NCBI GenBank assembly: GCA_028583405.1
Contig: CM053256.1
Location: 9,848,494-9,912,493 of the forward strand
DNA from: Pogonophryne albipinna
Lineage: Eukaryota > Chordata > Actinopteri > Perciformes > Artedidraconidae
DNA: 64,000 nucleotides
Reading direction: 5' to 3'
Made by a program: the position numbers and the translations under genes. The notes below the pieces were generated by a model. That model worked only from the letters and a program-made list of their open reading frames with translations, had not been told where the DNA came from and did no database searches. Positions within the stretch are counted from its first letter, which is position 1. Every line of letters begins with the position of its first letter. Shown here in pieces: positions 9,909-23,482 of this stretch.

Positions 9909-12900
9909 ATGCGGATTTTTCTCCCTTTGCTGTGTGCCCTGTTCGCCACACCGGTCCACGGTATTTTCGACGGGACCTGTCCCAAAAAAGGTAAGCTACC
10001 AGATTTCATTTATACAGCCAAAAAAACATGTTGTAGGTATCGGTGAGACGTCAAAAACAGTGTGGTAAATACTTTGAAAAGTGGAACATTTTACTAACTC
10101 ACTAACTAACCTTTTTAGTGTTAAAAGCAATGTGTGTGTGTTTTTGTTTGCTAACATCAATGTAACCCACAGGAGCTCTTGAGACTGTCATTATGTGTTG
10201 ATTTGATTTTGATAAGATTAAACAGATTAAACTGAACTCTGTAGCAGTCTGCTTTGATTTCACTTGAGCATAAAGTGCATTGATTAGCAAAACTTTTATT
10301 TATTTGACAGGTCGATTTCAGATCACATTTACAGAACACGAACATATTTATAAATCATTCAATCTACACTACTCTTAATTGTTTTAGACTTATTAATACG
10401 TTTGAGTTTTCTTCAGAAGTTTTTTTTCTAAATTAAGGGAATCTAACTATTAGCAGCATGTACCAATAATTGTGTTGCCAACACTCTGCACACCAATCTG
10501 CACTATAAATGTGCTTTCACAATGTGCTTGTTAAGCTGGACTCAAACTGGAGGAAGGAGGGGATGTAGTTGGTTTTACTTTTTTAAACATATCTTCACTC
10601 AAATTATCCTAATTGCTGATCAGGCAAATTCAATGTTATAATCTAAATATATAAACCTAAACACTGCTCATACATTAGTGAATTTGCTTTTCTGCCTTGT
10701 CTGTATAGCTTCTATTCTAAAATATCTGATTTACAGGCAAAAGGCAAACAAATCAGAGATAAAGGACAAGAGTGTGCTTGTACTAAAAGGGCAATGAACT
10801 ACTCTCGTATTTGTGTTACGTCCCCACTAAGGTCTAGGGGACCTGGAGACAATAACACACAACAACCAATACAAATGAGGGAGTCAGCGTAAAGGTTGAC
10901 AAAAGGTTTATTTCTTGTAACCCTTGAACTGAACAGAAATTGAAGAGAAATACTCTGTGTGTGAGGAGGAGTCAAAGGAGATTGTGCCACCAAAATAAAC
11001 ATGCATAACAAAACTAGGCCTATCTCTACATATATCCTTTGAAACCAAAACAGAAATCCTCACGAACTAAACTACTCAGAATTGGACAAAACAGAATACA
11101 GGGGTGGCAACAATCCACTAACCTAGTGTGTCTAAACATTAGTTATCTACCTGATGAGAAATGTACAGGGTACCCCAGACTTACCTAACTCCTCCACCTC
11201 TCAACACACACACTTTCACAAAGGTCAGAGAAAACAAAGAGAATGAGTTGCTAAACACTGCAGTCGAGTTCAATCTGGAGGCTTTACACACACAGATACA
11301 GAATAGCCTTTCTGAAGGAGCAAATGACTGAGTTTGAGAGCAATCACAAAATCTGCATAATTAGGGGGTGTCAGAGATGTAAATGCAAAATATGACCCGA
11401 TACATGATCAGGGACAGAAAAAGAAACCATAAAGAAAAGACACTTTAAAAGAGGAAGTTCAAAAGGAGTTAGTAGTTTTAGTTATGCAACAATGCATCCT
11501 ATCTTTGCTGTGCAAACCAATACTCATGGCAGAAGCACTTTTTTTATGTGCAAAAGATAAAGGAAGCCCTGAGAGGCAATTAAGTAGAAATCTGCAAATC
11601 TATTTTTAAGACAGATCCAAATGATTTTCTCTTCTTTGTTAATAGCTGAGGCACAGGTATACAAATAGTTTTCATTGCTCCATGCACTCTGTTAGATGTA
11701 TTTTGTTTTAGCAAATTCCTGTTATGTAGGGTAGGGCGTATCAAGATAAAGTATGTAATTTGTAATAAAAAAAAAGGATTAAAGTAAAAACAAAAGAAAG
11801 GAGAACATCTTACTGATGCACTTTAGCCTAGACTATTACAACAACACACAGGAAAAAAGTACCCTGCAAATGTTCTTTCCTCAAATTTAGATTGTCCTGG
11901 CCAAACATTTCCCCCCTGCTCTGAAGTCTGAAAATAATTTTGATCAGACTTAAAAGGAAAAACGATGGTTTCGTTTTTCGCATTTGCCTCTCAGGGCTTC
12001 CGTAAAGCAAGTTCAGACATTCACAATTCAAGACAGCCAGCACACAGAGTAGTTTATATTAGCTCTGTAATCGTGTTTTTGTTTGTTTTTTTGCAGACCC
12101 TCCCCCTGGTGTGTTGGTTTTATATCAAGGCAGTAAATTGGTTTTGAGCTGCAGCGGTCATGTGGAAGCGGATGGAGTAAAGGTCAGAGGAGGGAGTTCT
12201 TCTGATGAAAATCAAACCTCTGTTAACAATACAAGCAACACTGAAGCTTTGATGAAAAGTGCCAAACCTACTGTGGAGAATACTGTGGGTGAAGGATACC
12301 ACTCTAACACGACTGAGGCAGGAGAAAGCAAGAGCCTTAAACATTCAGCAATAGCTTACACAGCTTCTCCGAGCACTCCCACGGTCTGGGAGACTGGAGA
12401 TTATGAGGAGGAGGAGGAGGGTGAGGATGGGAGCAGAGTAACAAGGAGCATGAAGCCGAGACTACAGTGGAAGTGGAACGGGAGGATCGTGGGAAAAGGA
12501 GACAGGGACTGGGGTGGAATCGGCTTTGAGAGGAGAGGGTCTTCACTGTCTCTGTCCTCAGTGAGACTGTCGGACTCCGGCAGGTTCACGTGTTACCACA
12601 GAGGCAGAGAGAGGTTCTCCCTAAAGGTCAAGGTCGCAGGTAGGTCACAACATCAATGAAGCTGTAACGGATGATTGAAGTTATCGAGTGTCAATTTTAT
12701 CCATGCCATATTTGTCCTTCCATTTGTCTTAATTGAGAAAACAAAACGAAAAGTGTAACCTTAGTGGCGGTTTTCTGTACACAATACAGTGTGAGTAAGA
12801 CATTGCAACATGGCATACTTTCTGCATAAGTATGTAAGGTCAATTATTTAAAACATCTTTAAATAGGTTTTTGGTTTTGCTTCTCTTTTTATTTTCCCTT

Positions 12901-15900
12901 TTGATGGGTACTTTTTTGCTTTTGCTTCTTGGTTTTACACAAGTCTAATGTTGGACTCTGGGAATTATTCATTCTAGCTGAGCAGAAATAGTATTACATA
13001 TAGTTTAATTTTATACATTTTAGTTTTAGCGTACCAGCAGATGAGGGGATTAACCATATTTTTGATGAACATATAATTAGGAAACAATTAACTGACTGAA
13101 TGACTTGAATAATGTACAATATCATTGCCCCTCTTCTGTTAGATCCTCCAGAGACCCCCCAGCTGTCGTGCTACAAAAAGTCCCCCAGCAGTAAGATTCG
13201 CTGTGAGTGGGCCCCTCAGAAGCCCTTCACTATCTTCCCTAACTGCTCCCTCTTCCTCAGTAAAAGGTAAAGACACTTACAGTATAATGTCATATTGAAT
13301 AACTTATACATGTGTGAGAAAATAGTAAAGTTTATATTTAGACCCTGTATCACCTAACTCATACATGTCAAACTCAAGGCCCGGGGGCCAAATCCGGCCC
13401 ATGGTGGTCCAAGATGAGATACCAAGTATCTGGCTTGAACTAGCATCACAGCAGCAAACTGAGTTTAAATGGATGTGTCCTTCTTGCACTTTTTTTCTTG
13501 CAACAATGACAACAATGCAACAATGAAAGATGTAATCATAAGAAATGACTCCGGAAAAGAAAGGAATGCATGCAACTGATTTTTCATTTATTTAATGTTT
13601 AATGTTGTTTTTATAGGCAATTATTTCAGCTTGTTAGTTCCAGGTTTAATATGTGCACTAAGTAGTTTCAATAAGTTTTGCAATAAACATTGAACCAGTC
13701 CGGCCCTCGACTAGTACCGATTTTTAAATGTTGGCCCACTGTGTTTAGAGTTTGACACCCCTGACCTAACCTGTAGATCTCATTAGCTGTGTAAGCAGGT
13801 CCCTATACACATATGATGAGCTATAAATAATCGGAATGTATCCCTTTTGGAGATCTTTTCAAGTGATATCCACAGTAATAATTGGTATCATTCTTTAATC
13901 TATTAGAATAAGATTAAAGGTTAACCAGAAATGGGGACACTTTATGATGAAAGTATATATACTTTCATCATAAAGTGTCCCCATTTCTGGTTGCTGTCCA
14001 ACCATTTGAAACAGTTGAAGCGAAAGTGCTTTGAGGAGTTTCGGAGTAGGCACTGAATGAAGTAACAAATTAAATAAAAATCCTAAATGGAATGAAAATA
14101 AGGTTAAAGTTGAATTTCCAAACCATTATAAGCAGCGTTACACTGTGTAGATTCACCAGCTACCAATTACTTCACATTGGATGATGTTAAACCACAGCAA
14201 AACAAAAGTTTCATAATACCACAGGAAGTTGTGTTATTTATGTCTTTATATCTTATGTGTGTGTGAAACTGTTTTTTTTCTTTCCTTCTTTTACATTTTT
14301 TGCTCGCAGCGCCACAAAGTCCTTTCTTCATTTGCAGTGCTCATACTCCTCTAAGCACTCCCGCTGTTGGTGTGCTCTGGATCACAATGACGACGAGCTG
14401 AGAAGCAATTACATGGCCTACTTGTGCGTCACAAGCATGGCAGGCAACGCCACCAGCTCCTTGCTTTCATTCATGCCTCTGAGCATATGTAGGTTTGTGT
14501 GTGTCAACGCAATATGTGTTTTTGGTGAAATGTATGGGTAATTAAAGCACTCATTCTATTCCTTCCTGCTCCTTCAGTGAAGCCTGACCCTCCATCAGAG
14601 GTGTCAGTTCGACAGGAGGAGGGACAGGAGATGAGGATAACGGTCACCTGGAGTTTTCCGATCTCTTGGAAGTCTCAAGACAGCTTTTATAAACTAATCT
14701 ACGAGATCAAATACCGACCTCTCAAGTCCTTTGATCATTGGCAGGTGCATGCTAGAGTTTTTTTCATATGTTGTGTGTTTGTTTGCTTGCTACAGTTTAG
14801 TAGATCAATATACTGTTAGCCTTCTGGCCTTAAACAAGTTAACACTCAGGTGAAGACATTGTTTATTTATCTGGGTTTTTTTCTGTAATTGGCTTTTTAG
14901 ATACAGATGATTAAGGGCACACGCTCATATACTATAAGGGATGCAATGCCTGGTGTTGAATACCTCATACAGCTCAGGACTAGGGAAGAGTATGATGGTC
15001 ACTGGAGTGACTGGAGCACACCCGTCTATGAAAGCAGCTGGACAGGTAAACACACACACACATCCACACGTAGGAATAAAAGCATTGAGTCAAACCATTT
15101 CAAAATGAGATCCTCCCATTAGCTGATACGGAAAATCCTGGGACGCAAGTGAGCATTTTTTTATTTTTTTTGCCAGGATAATTGTTCATATTTGAGGAAG
15201 AGACGCTTTCCCAGTTCAATTTTTCGTTTTTCCCACCTGTGAAAACAGCCAACATATCAATATACTGTATATACCTTGTGTTAAGAGTGCATGAAACTCA
15301 CCTAAGAAGACGACCTGATTGCTTTAAGTCTTTTTGGAACAAGCGGTGGTGAACTTCAGCCTCACCTGCCAGCTGCTTTTTACACTTTGTCACCTTGGCT
15401 TTAGTTATAAACACAGAAGAGAAAAATAAAATAGATCAGACAACAACAAAAAAATACCTTAAATGTTCATTTTCTCACTTGCCTCTCTGGCTGCTACAGT
15501 ATAAACTGAGGCTATTGTGTGGATGTTAGTTGTCTTCTCTTAGAGGAAACGTATGATATCATGATAACATATTGCTTCAGAAACATGGAAGTGGTGCTAA
15601 TTAGGTGGACCTGTAAATCATTGTCCTTTCTCGCTTCATTAATACTTGATCCTCCCTGGAAACAAAAGAAGTTAGGACAACCCGTAGGAAAGCTTCCCGT
15701 TTCCTTCCTTTAAAGTTGTACATACTTTCACCTCTTTCCGTCATGTTTTTTATCCCTCTGAATAAGTGAACTCTTTGTACACAGCTTGAGTGCAGTATTA
15801 TGGATCCTGGATACATGTAGTGTTGACATTATTTAAAAAGAATATATGCTTTTTCAAATTAAATAAACCCCATTAAATTCAATTGAACCATGCAACTTTT

Positions 15901-17200
15901 GACATCGAAGTGAAACTCTTAAGAAAAGTTTTTATCGGGATATTCTCTAACATCCTTCTGTTCTTTTAACTTGAAATCCTTCATTATCTATTTGATATGT
16001 CTGACTTTTTTGGGGAATGCACTGCAATAATGCACTCTACAGTACAATATGTTTTTCTGATTTCATCTGTATCGATGTTTCTCTCCTCAGCAAAACGGTC
16101 AGTGGAGTATGAGGATCTCACTGCCACAACGGTAACAGTCTAAATGTGTCTTTTGATCATGCTCTCCTAACACTTTGATGCTTACAGTTGTTGTCCTGCC
16201 TCCAGTATCTCACACCGTCTCTTATGTTACCTTCTCTAACAGTTTTCAGTATACAATGAAGGCTCTGGTGCAGATGAGGATCTGTCTGATGGTAAGAAAT
16301 ATAGCAGAAAGTAAAATATGTTTTTAATTAGCTTATTGTGTTTGGGAGAAAGAGAGGAGGGGGGCTGAGAGAGTGAGAGGAAGGGAACTCTAAAATGTTG
16401 TTAGTGTTGAAAACCCCCTGTGCCCCACTGGGTTTCAACAGGAAGCCATGTCTTCATAATAACTAAGGCACGACAGCGAAACAAGCCACAGGAAGCATGG
16501 CTCAACACACCTATCTCACACACATACATTTAGTTCCACCAAAACGTACTTGCATGTATGTTATTGATCTCCATTTGGATTTCTCACAGTCTTCCCGTCT
16601 TTCCTGCAGTTCCTGAACCTGTGCAAGGTGGAGACGAGGGGTCACATCACATCCTGTGGATCTCCTGTGGTTCATTTGCTTTCTTGTTGGTCATTTTGGC
16701 TCTTTTCATATTCAGGTAATGAATATATATTTAAAATAGTTGTTCCTACTGTAAAACAAACATGGATACATTTATAACAAAAGCTAAATAATCCCAAATG
16801 GATGGGAGTCATTTGATTTAAAACTTCAGCAAATCCTTTCACAGTTTTTTTTCCCCACTTCAGACACAGGGACAGGTTCATGTCTAAACTCAAGAGTATG
16901 AGTGTTAGCACCCCGTATGGTGACTCTCCACGGCCTGCACCCTCCACTCAAACACCTCCAGAAGGACATGCTCTGGTGACCTTTGCCCCTCCTTGTAACA
17001 AAGAACCCCCACCGAGCGAAATGGAAGAAAGTAAAGAAGAAAATGAAGAAGAAAGTAAAGAAGAAAATGAAGAAGAAAGTAAAGAAGAAAGTAAAGAAGA
17101 AAGTAAAGAAGAAAGTGAAGAAGAAAAGCAGCGCCTGAAGGAGAGGATAGACGCCTTGCATTTCAACAACTCAAGTTATTTCTTTCTCCAAAGGGATTGA
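9909..17200 (+). CDS. il6r: Interleukin-6 receptor subunit alpha
   Basis: Membrane receptor that binds IL-6 and presents it to gp130, leading to JAK/STAT3 signalling. Exons: 9909..9990, 12097..12639, 13143..13266, 14310..14488, 14578..14744, 14901..15045, 16091..16131, 16243..16291, 16610..16715, 16864..17200; they sum to 1,773 nt (590 aa), all in phase. Signal peptide 1-18. Ig-like domain 28-209 with Cys46, Trp154 and Cys193 in FTCYHRG, interrupted by an acidic Ser/Thr/Asn-rich insert at about 58-148. Cytokine-receptor module 209-413, starting DPPETPQLSC, with CEW (CxW motif) and WSDWS at 400-404. Acidic stalk, transmembrane helix at about 458-478, and a 112-aa cytoplasmic tail containing Glu/Lys/Ser repeats. 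No clear Box1 is seen, as expected because IL6R alpha signals through gp130. The start was chosen for its signal peptide and in-phase donor. IL11RA or CNTFR are less likely given the transmembrane and tail structure and the ATP8B2 neighbour. Confidence 0.93.
10814..11373 (-). mobile_element. Possible solo LTR in IL6R intron 1
   Basis: On the minus strand the block begins TGACACCCCCTAATT and ends GGGGACGTAACA, with AATAAA about 95 bp before the end. That is the layout of an LTR. The flanking pentamers (ATTTG and GAGAT) do not match, so the limits are uncertain. Confidence 0.3.
13360..13763. mobile_element. hAT-type non-autonomous element in IL6R intron 3
   Basis: The ends are imperfect inverted repeats: CATACATGTCAAACTC on the left and, reversed, CAGGGGTGTCAAACTC on the right. 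They are flanked by 8-bp direct repeats, ACCTAACT (13352-13359) and ACCTAACC (13764-13771). An 8-bp duplication and the CAGGGGTGTCAAAC end are typical of hAT/Charlie-like elements. There is no transposase ORF. Confidence 0.7.
13923..13992. repeat. Perfect 70-bp palindrome
   Basis: Two 35-bp arms with no spacer. The sequence starts AACCAGAAATGGGGACAC, centres on AGTATATATACT, and ends with the exact reverse complement of its start. It lies in IL6R intron 3. Confidence 0.97.
15046..16090 (+). other. IL6R intron 6, nothing recognised
   Basis: The donor GTAAAC follows the WSDWS exon and the acceptor CTCCTCAG ends at 16090. The intron is AT-rich, and I recognise no element or gene in it. Confidence 0.6.
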
Positions 17201-18690
17201 TGAACAGGCAAAAGGGGAATAAACAATCCATATCCAGTGTGATATATTATGGAAAGGATAATGGACTTAAAACGTTGATGGTTCTCCAATGAGCTTGTTT
17301 TTGCAATCAAACTCAGCTTGTATTTTTCTATTTCTATATGATGCCTTGAATACCTCTGAAAGACTTTTATTTGTTGTATTTGTCATATGAAGAGCAGTAA
17401 AGCTACTCTCTCATTTATCTATGGCAATTGAAAGACCTGATAAAACAGCAGGCTATGTCGTCTAATTCTAAAGCTATATGTTGTAGGACCAACTCCTGTT
17501 CTGTTGGTATACACTTTTATTAAGCTTTATCGACTATATTACTTGCTTCATGTCTTTTCAGTTTCCACATATTTTTTTACAAGATTTTTAAAAGCGATTG
17601 CAAAATGGTGGGATGTGATGTTTTATTTTATTTTTGAAGAAATATGGTCTGATGACCGGAAAAAGGTTATGGCATACAAGTATCAATTCAGTCAGCTGCA
17701 GAACTGTTTACGTGTTTAGGAATATTTTAAGCACAATATAAATCAATATAACACAGGGCTAAAAGTGATTTATTATTTAGATGTCTCTGCACTAAAATAT
17801 AGTTTTAAGACATGTGGTTATATGCTTCTATCAAGCATGGGAAAACTGTACACATTACACAGAGAGGAGGAGGGACAGAGTTTTTATTCAGGCCCAGAGG
17901 CTCATTTTAGCCTTGAGGCCCCAAATAGCAGCTGAATACTGCCATGCTGGGATACTGAAAGTCAAAAAGCATTTTTAAATAGTTTTCAGTCTCAATATAC
18001 TGAAGCTAGAACAGTTCCCTAATCACCCAGCCTCTTAAATGTTTTCTTTAGGCAAACCCATCCTATAGGACTTGTTGTGGTGTTATTTAAAAAGTTGAAT
18101 GGTGACTGTCAGTGTTGAAACCACACTTCAGCTGCCATGGTGTTTTACTGCAATATTACAGCTGACATAACACTGCAGTTTTCATATGATGTATTTCTGA
18201 AACCGACAGAAAAGAGAGAACAAAAAAACAGTCACCCTGAAGGTGCTTGAGTTTCCAAAAAATGATTAAATAGCACAAATGAATGTTGTCCTGATGGACT
18301 ACAAGTTAAAGACATATTAGAAAGACTGTCAAGAAACAATACACACATTTATCCCCATGGTTGCTCATTCTATAATGTTGAATTGTGTATATTAACTGTG
18401 ATTGATAAAAGTAAAATGCAACCCAAAGTCCTGTACAATACAAACCCCACAACCCCTCCTCCACACAGAAAGCGATACATTACTTTTTGGTTAATAACAC
18501 TCATACAACAATAATTACAGCATTTATTAATAATAAAATAAAAATCCCATAAATCTTCAGCGAGGATACAACAGTCTGTCCTTGTATTGAAAAGGGTGGG
18601 TGACTGAAAACTCACACATTTGCAGAAATGTTAGTCCTTTTTTTGTCTTCTGCTGCCGCCTAGCGGACGCAGCCGTTAGTTGTTGGAGGT
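17201..18690 (+). other. IL6R 3' UTR and intergenic sequence
   Basis: AT-rich DNA between the IL6R stop and the RIIAD1 promoter. It probably holds IL6R 3' UTR at its left end. I see no conserved ORF or transposon end. Confidence 0.5.
17218..17223 (+). promoter_or_regulatory. AATAAA 18 nt after the IL6R stop
   Basis: The first AATAAA is very close to the stop codon. If used, the 3' UTR would be extremely short, so a later site is also possible. Confidence 0.3.
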
Positions 18691-18691
18691 T

Positions 18692-18705
18692 GTTTCCATA
18701 GTAAC
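18692..18705 (+). promoter_or_regulatory. X-box (RFX-binding) motif upstream of RIIAD1
   Basis: GTTTCCATAGTAAC fits the 14-bp X-box consensus GTNNCCATNGNAAC without mismatch. It lies about 100 bp before the RIIAD1 start codon, the usual position in genes controlled by RFX ciliogenesis factors. Confidence 0.7.
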
Positions 18706-18807
18706 AGTTGTTAGCAGCAGCCATGTCAGTAACAGGTGGACAGATCTGAGCGTGACATGGCTCCGGTCTGTAAGGTGATACATTAGACCAACATTTGTAG
18801 AGAAAAT

Positions 18808-20271
<1,464 letters not shown>

Positions 20272-21046
20272 AACACACTCAACAGTCACAGTGCTTCCCC
20301 TTTGTGCCTTCTCTGTTCAGAGCAACACATGTATGGACTCTATCTTTAGTCAAAACAAAGACAGAAATACATTTACGTTAGTCCACTTGATAGCGTTATT
20401 GTCCGATTCCACATCATACACATGCAGGAAGCCAACAGATGGGGAAGATGCTAACTGCATTTCCTAATAAGAGTGATTAAAAGGTTAATGAGGAGAGGAT
20501 GTCCTGTGGGTCTCACACATACGTTACACTGTGCTGTTGGCCACATCACCAATATGATTAGGAAGGGAAATATCAAGGCTGAATTTTGTGTTTACTGCTT
20601 TCAACAACTATTTCACCAGAACTATCTATGTGGCCTGCGTTGTGGGCACACAGCTGTTATAGTCCGCATTGATCTGGATATGGGCCAGTCAACACTGATT
20701 TATTTCACCTAAATATTTCATGATGATGCTGCAGTTTTCGTCTTTCTAATTTAGAAATCTGTCTTAAAGTCTTTCTCTTGTGTTTTTACATCTCTTGTTC
20801 ATTTTTTAAACATATGTTCGTGTTTGTGCCATTGAAAGTAAGGAAAAGGAAAAGTTATAGATTGCAAAAAGTGAACACTTTATGGAATTTTTCTTTCAGA
20901 TAAATGTGTGTGTGTTCTATTCAACTCCACCGTTTCACCTAATCCTACTTCTACAACGACCTTAATATTCAAATGTGCTCGGTTTCGGTTGTCACGGCTC
21001 TGTATTCAGGAGCTTGTGTTTGCCCACTTGCTTTATGGATTGTGTA

Positions 21047-21052
21047 AATAAA
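21047..21052 (+). promoter_or_regulatory. Candidate polyadenylation signal of RIIAD1
   Basis: AATAAA in TGTGTAAATAAAGCC, about 775 bp after the stop codon and just before a transposon insertion. Confidence 0.5.
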
Positions 21053-21091
21053 GCCTTTACTGTGCGGTTACCTTTCCTTTGTTTCATTTAA

Positions 21092-23112
21092 CCTCTTAAG
21101 CCCTGAGCCTGTTTTTCAGGTTTCAGGCTCGAAAATGCCACTAACACAACAAAGACTATATCTTCACTTCTAAAAGGGGTAAATTAATCATCTTTTCTCT
21201 CAAAGCAAGGTTACATCTGTGAGTTGGATGTAGAAGTGTCAGAATCAATATAGATGTTTTTATTTTAAAGTAAATTCAGATGGAACATAGTAAAAACATG
21301 TAAATTCTAATGTCCGCCTAAAAAATACCCATTACTTATAGTAAAAACCACCCTTGAATGATGGGTTAGTAGACTAAAAGCTTTAGGAATCCAAACTATA
21401 ACATATAATAAGTACCCTGTATCAAGATTGATGCAAAACAAGTTAAATTTGACCTTTTTAGAGAAGTTTAGAAAAATAAAGTCCAGGCGGACTCACCTCT
21501 GGGTAATTTGGGAACCATCAGTTCCATTTGAACTTTTTCACTGTAAAAATCATTTTATTACTTTGAATTTTCACTATAGGTATTCATTCCATCCAAATAC
21601 AACTGTTGTGAAAAAAATAAAAAATAAAAATAAAATATAAGAACATACTCTGTTATCCTCTTAGGCAAGGCAAGTTTATTTATATAGCACTTATAGGCCC
21701 CACGGACCGAAATCGCGTCATTTGCAGGAAACAACGTCTAAGGAACCTTACTATTTAATAAACTATGAATAATTTATATCCATATAACGGGAAAAAACTC
21801 ATTTAACTGATCTTTTTCATTTATTTTTTCAAAAAAAACACAATACTAACAGTGAGCATCTGAATTAGCCCCGAGCGAAAAATGCTAACCTATTACTGCA
21901 CCGAAAATCACTCCTAGCTCCCTTATTACTTATCCTAGCTCCCTTATTACTTATCCTAGCTGCACATCCAACACATCGTTTTTGATCGTAAAGACACAGA
22001 ATCTAACGGTGCCCACCTCAACACTGAAAGATACAAACTTGCGACGTTATCAACAAAAACGTACATCAAAACAAGTGGAGTTAGGTACTAGCATGCGCTA
22101 GGCTAATGGCTTACCTTCGTCTTTGCCTGGTCTAAACTGGTCTTCAATGGCATTAAAACGATAAAAACGATGATGTAGTTAATCCATAGGTTAATATCCA
22201 ATGTGGCTGTGTCCCCTTTGAAATGTTCTGATAATCTATAAGCAATAAAACTGCAATTCCGTTATCTGCTGTCCGCTCTGGGCTCCGTGCGCTCTGGGTC
22301 CTGCTGTAATGCCTGCTGTGAGTAGTAAACAATAAATGAAGCCGCCTGCGTAAAGTACTTAAACTGGCTGGCATTCTTTATACTTTACGCAGGACCATAT
22401 CTCTGGAACCCATTGGTCGATTCGTGTGATTTACACCTTTTTCTTAACCATCAGAACCAATAGAATCGATGGGCAGTTCCCAAATCAACGTAAACATTAC
22501 CATAGCGGACGTAATAGAGAAACGGACAAAGCATATCTAAAAGTGCACGCCTGGACGGCGAAACTTTATACCCAGTAGATTGCCATAAATATGATGAAGG
22601 ATTATCAGTCAAAATTTCTACGTGACACAAAGACATTGGATTAACCTTGAGCGGCGTTTTTATTCCGGTGAACACAACTTTTGATCACAAATCAAAAAAG
22701 GTAAAACGAAATTTTTATAATATTTTTGAAACCGGATGTTGTTTACTTTCTCTTTTCTGGCTGATAGCTCCGCAATTCGGGGTCCTACAGTGATGATATT
22801 ACATGTGTGGAATCTGTGGAGTCTCTTGTTTGTGCAGTTACGATAAGTAATAAGGGCATTTCTACCGTGAGTGCTGTGTAAAATCCGTTAGCATTAGTTA
22901 GCATTTTTTCGCTCCATGCTAATTCAAAGGCTTTGTATTACTCTTGTGTTTCTTTTAGCTAAAAATGGTTCACATTGTCAGTTAGCGGAGTTTATTAGCG
23001 TTAAAAGGGTATGGAACATTAATAGTTTCATAAATGTTAAGAAGCCCTGAGACATAGTCTCATAAAAAAACGGTGGGAGGGGTCCCCTGGGGGGACCCTC
23101 GGGCTTAAGAGG
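21092..23112. mobile_element. piggyBac-like non-autonomous element (~2.0 kb, TTAA target)
   Basis: TTAA occurs at both borders (21088-21091 and 23113-23116). Inside them are terminal inverted repeats: CCTCTTAAGCCCTGAG on the left and, reversed, CCTCTTAAGCCCGAG on the right. TTAA duplication with ends beginning CC is the hallmark of the piggyBac superfamily. No ORF longer than about 75 codons and no DDD transposase is visible, so it cannot mobilise itself. Inside lie a fragment of a common fish repeat (GGCAAGTTTATTTATATAGC, about 21666), a 21-bp tandem duplication near 21913-21954 and a short hairpin at 22345-22393. Confidence 0.7.
22345..22393. repeat. Short inverted repeat, 13-bp arms
   Basis: CCTGCGTAAAGTA at 22345-22357 is repeated in reverse complement at 22381-22393, leaving a 23-nt loop. 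It lies inside the piggyBac-like element. Confidence 0.8.
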
Positions 23113-23402
23113 TTAAACTCTTTATATGGTTGTTGTTTGTGGTTTTATAAGTGTGTCCATCTTTTCCTGCTTTCATTTAAAATAATGTTTAATCTGACGA
23201 ATTATCAGAACATCCAATCATACAACCTCCAAAATAAATGTACAAATGTGCATCTGATCTCAACTCAATCCTATGTGATCTATTGTCAGCTTGGAGTGTC
23301 TGATTTGTTCTGTTTTTTAAAACATTAAAATAGGAGCTGCAATGACGGTGTGTTCAATTCATGAATAATGCATAATGCTTTTCGGTTTCTCTCTCTCATG
23401 AG

Positions 23403-23405
<3 letters not shown>

Positions 23406-23479
<74 letters not shown>
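23406..23479. repeat. (CA)37 microsatellite
   Basis: Uninterrupted CA dinucleotides, 74 bp, between RIIAD1 and the mesothelin-like gene. Confidence 0.98.

Positions 23480-23482
<3 letters not shown>

Noticed and set aside
22720..23110. Possible promoter or start of a gene inside the piggyBac-like element
   Set aside because: The sequence belongs to the element between its TTAA borders, and no coding frame follows.
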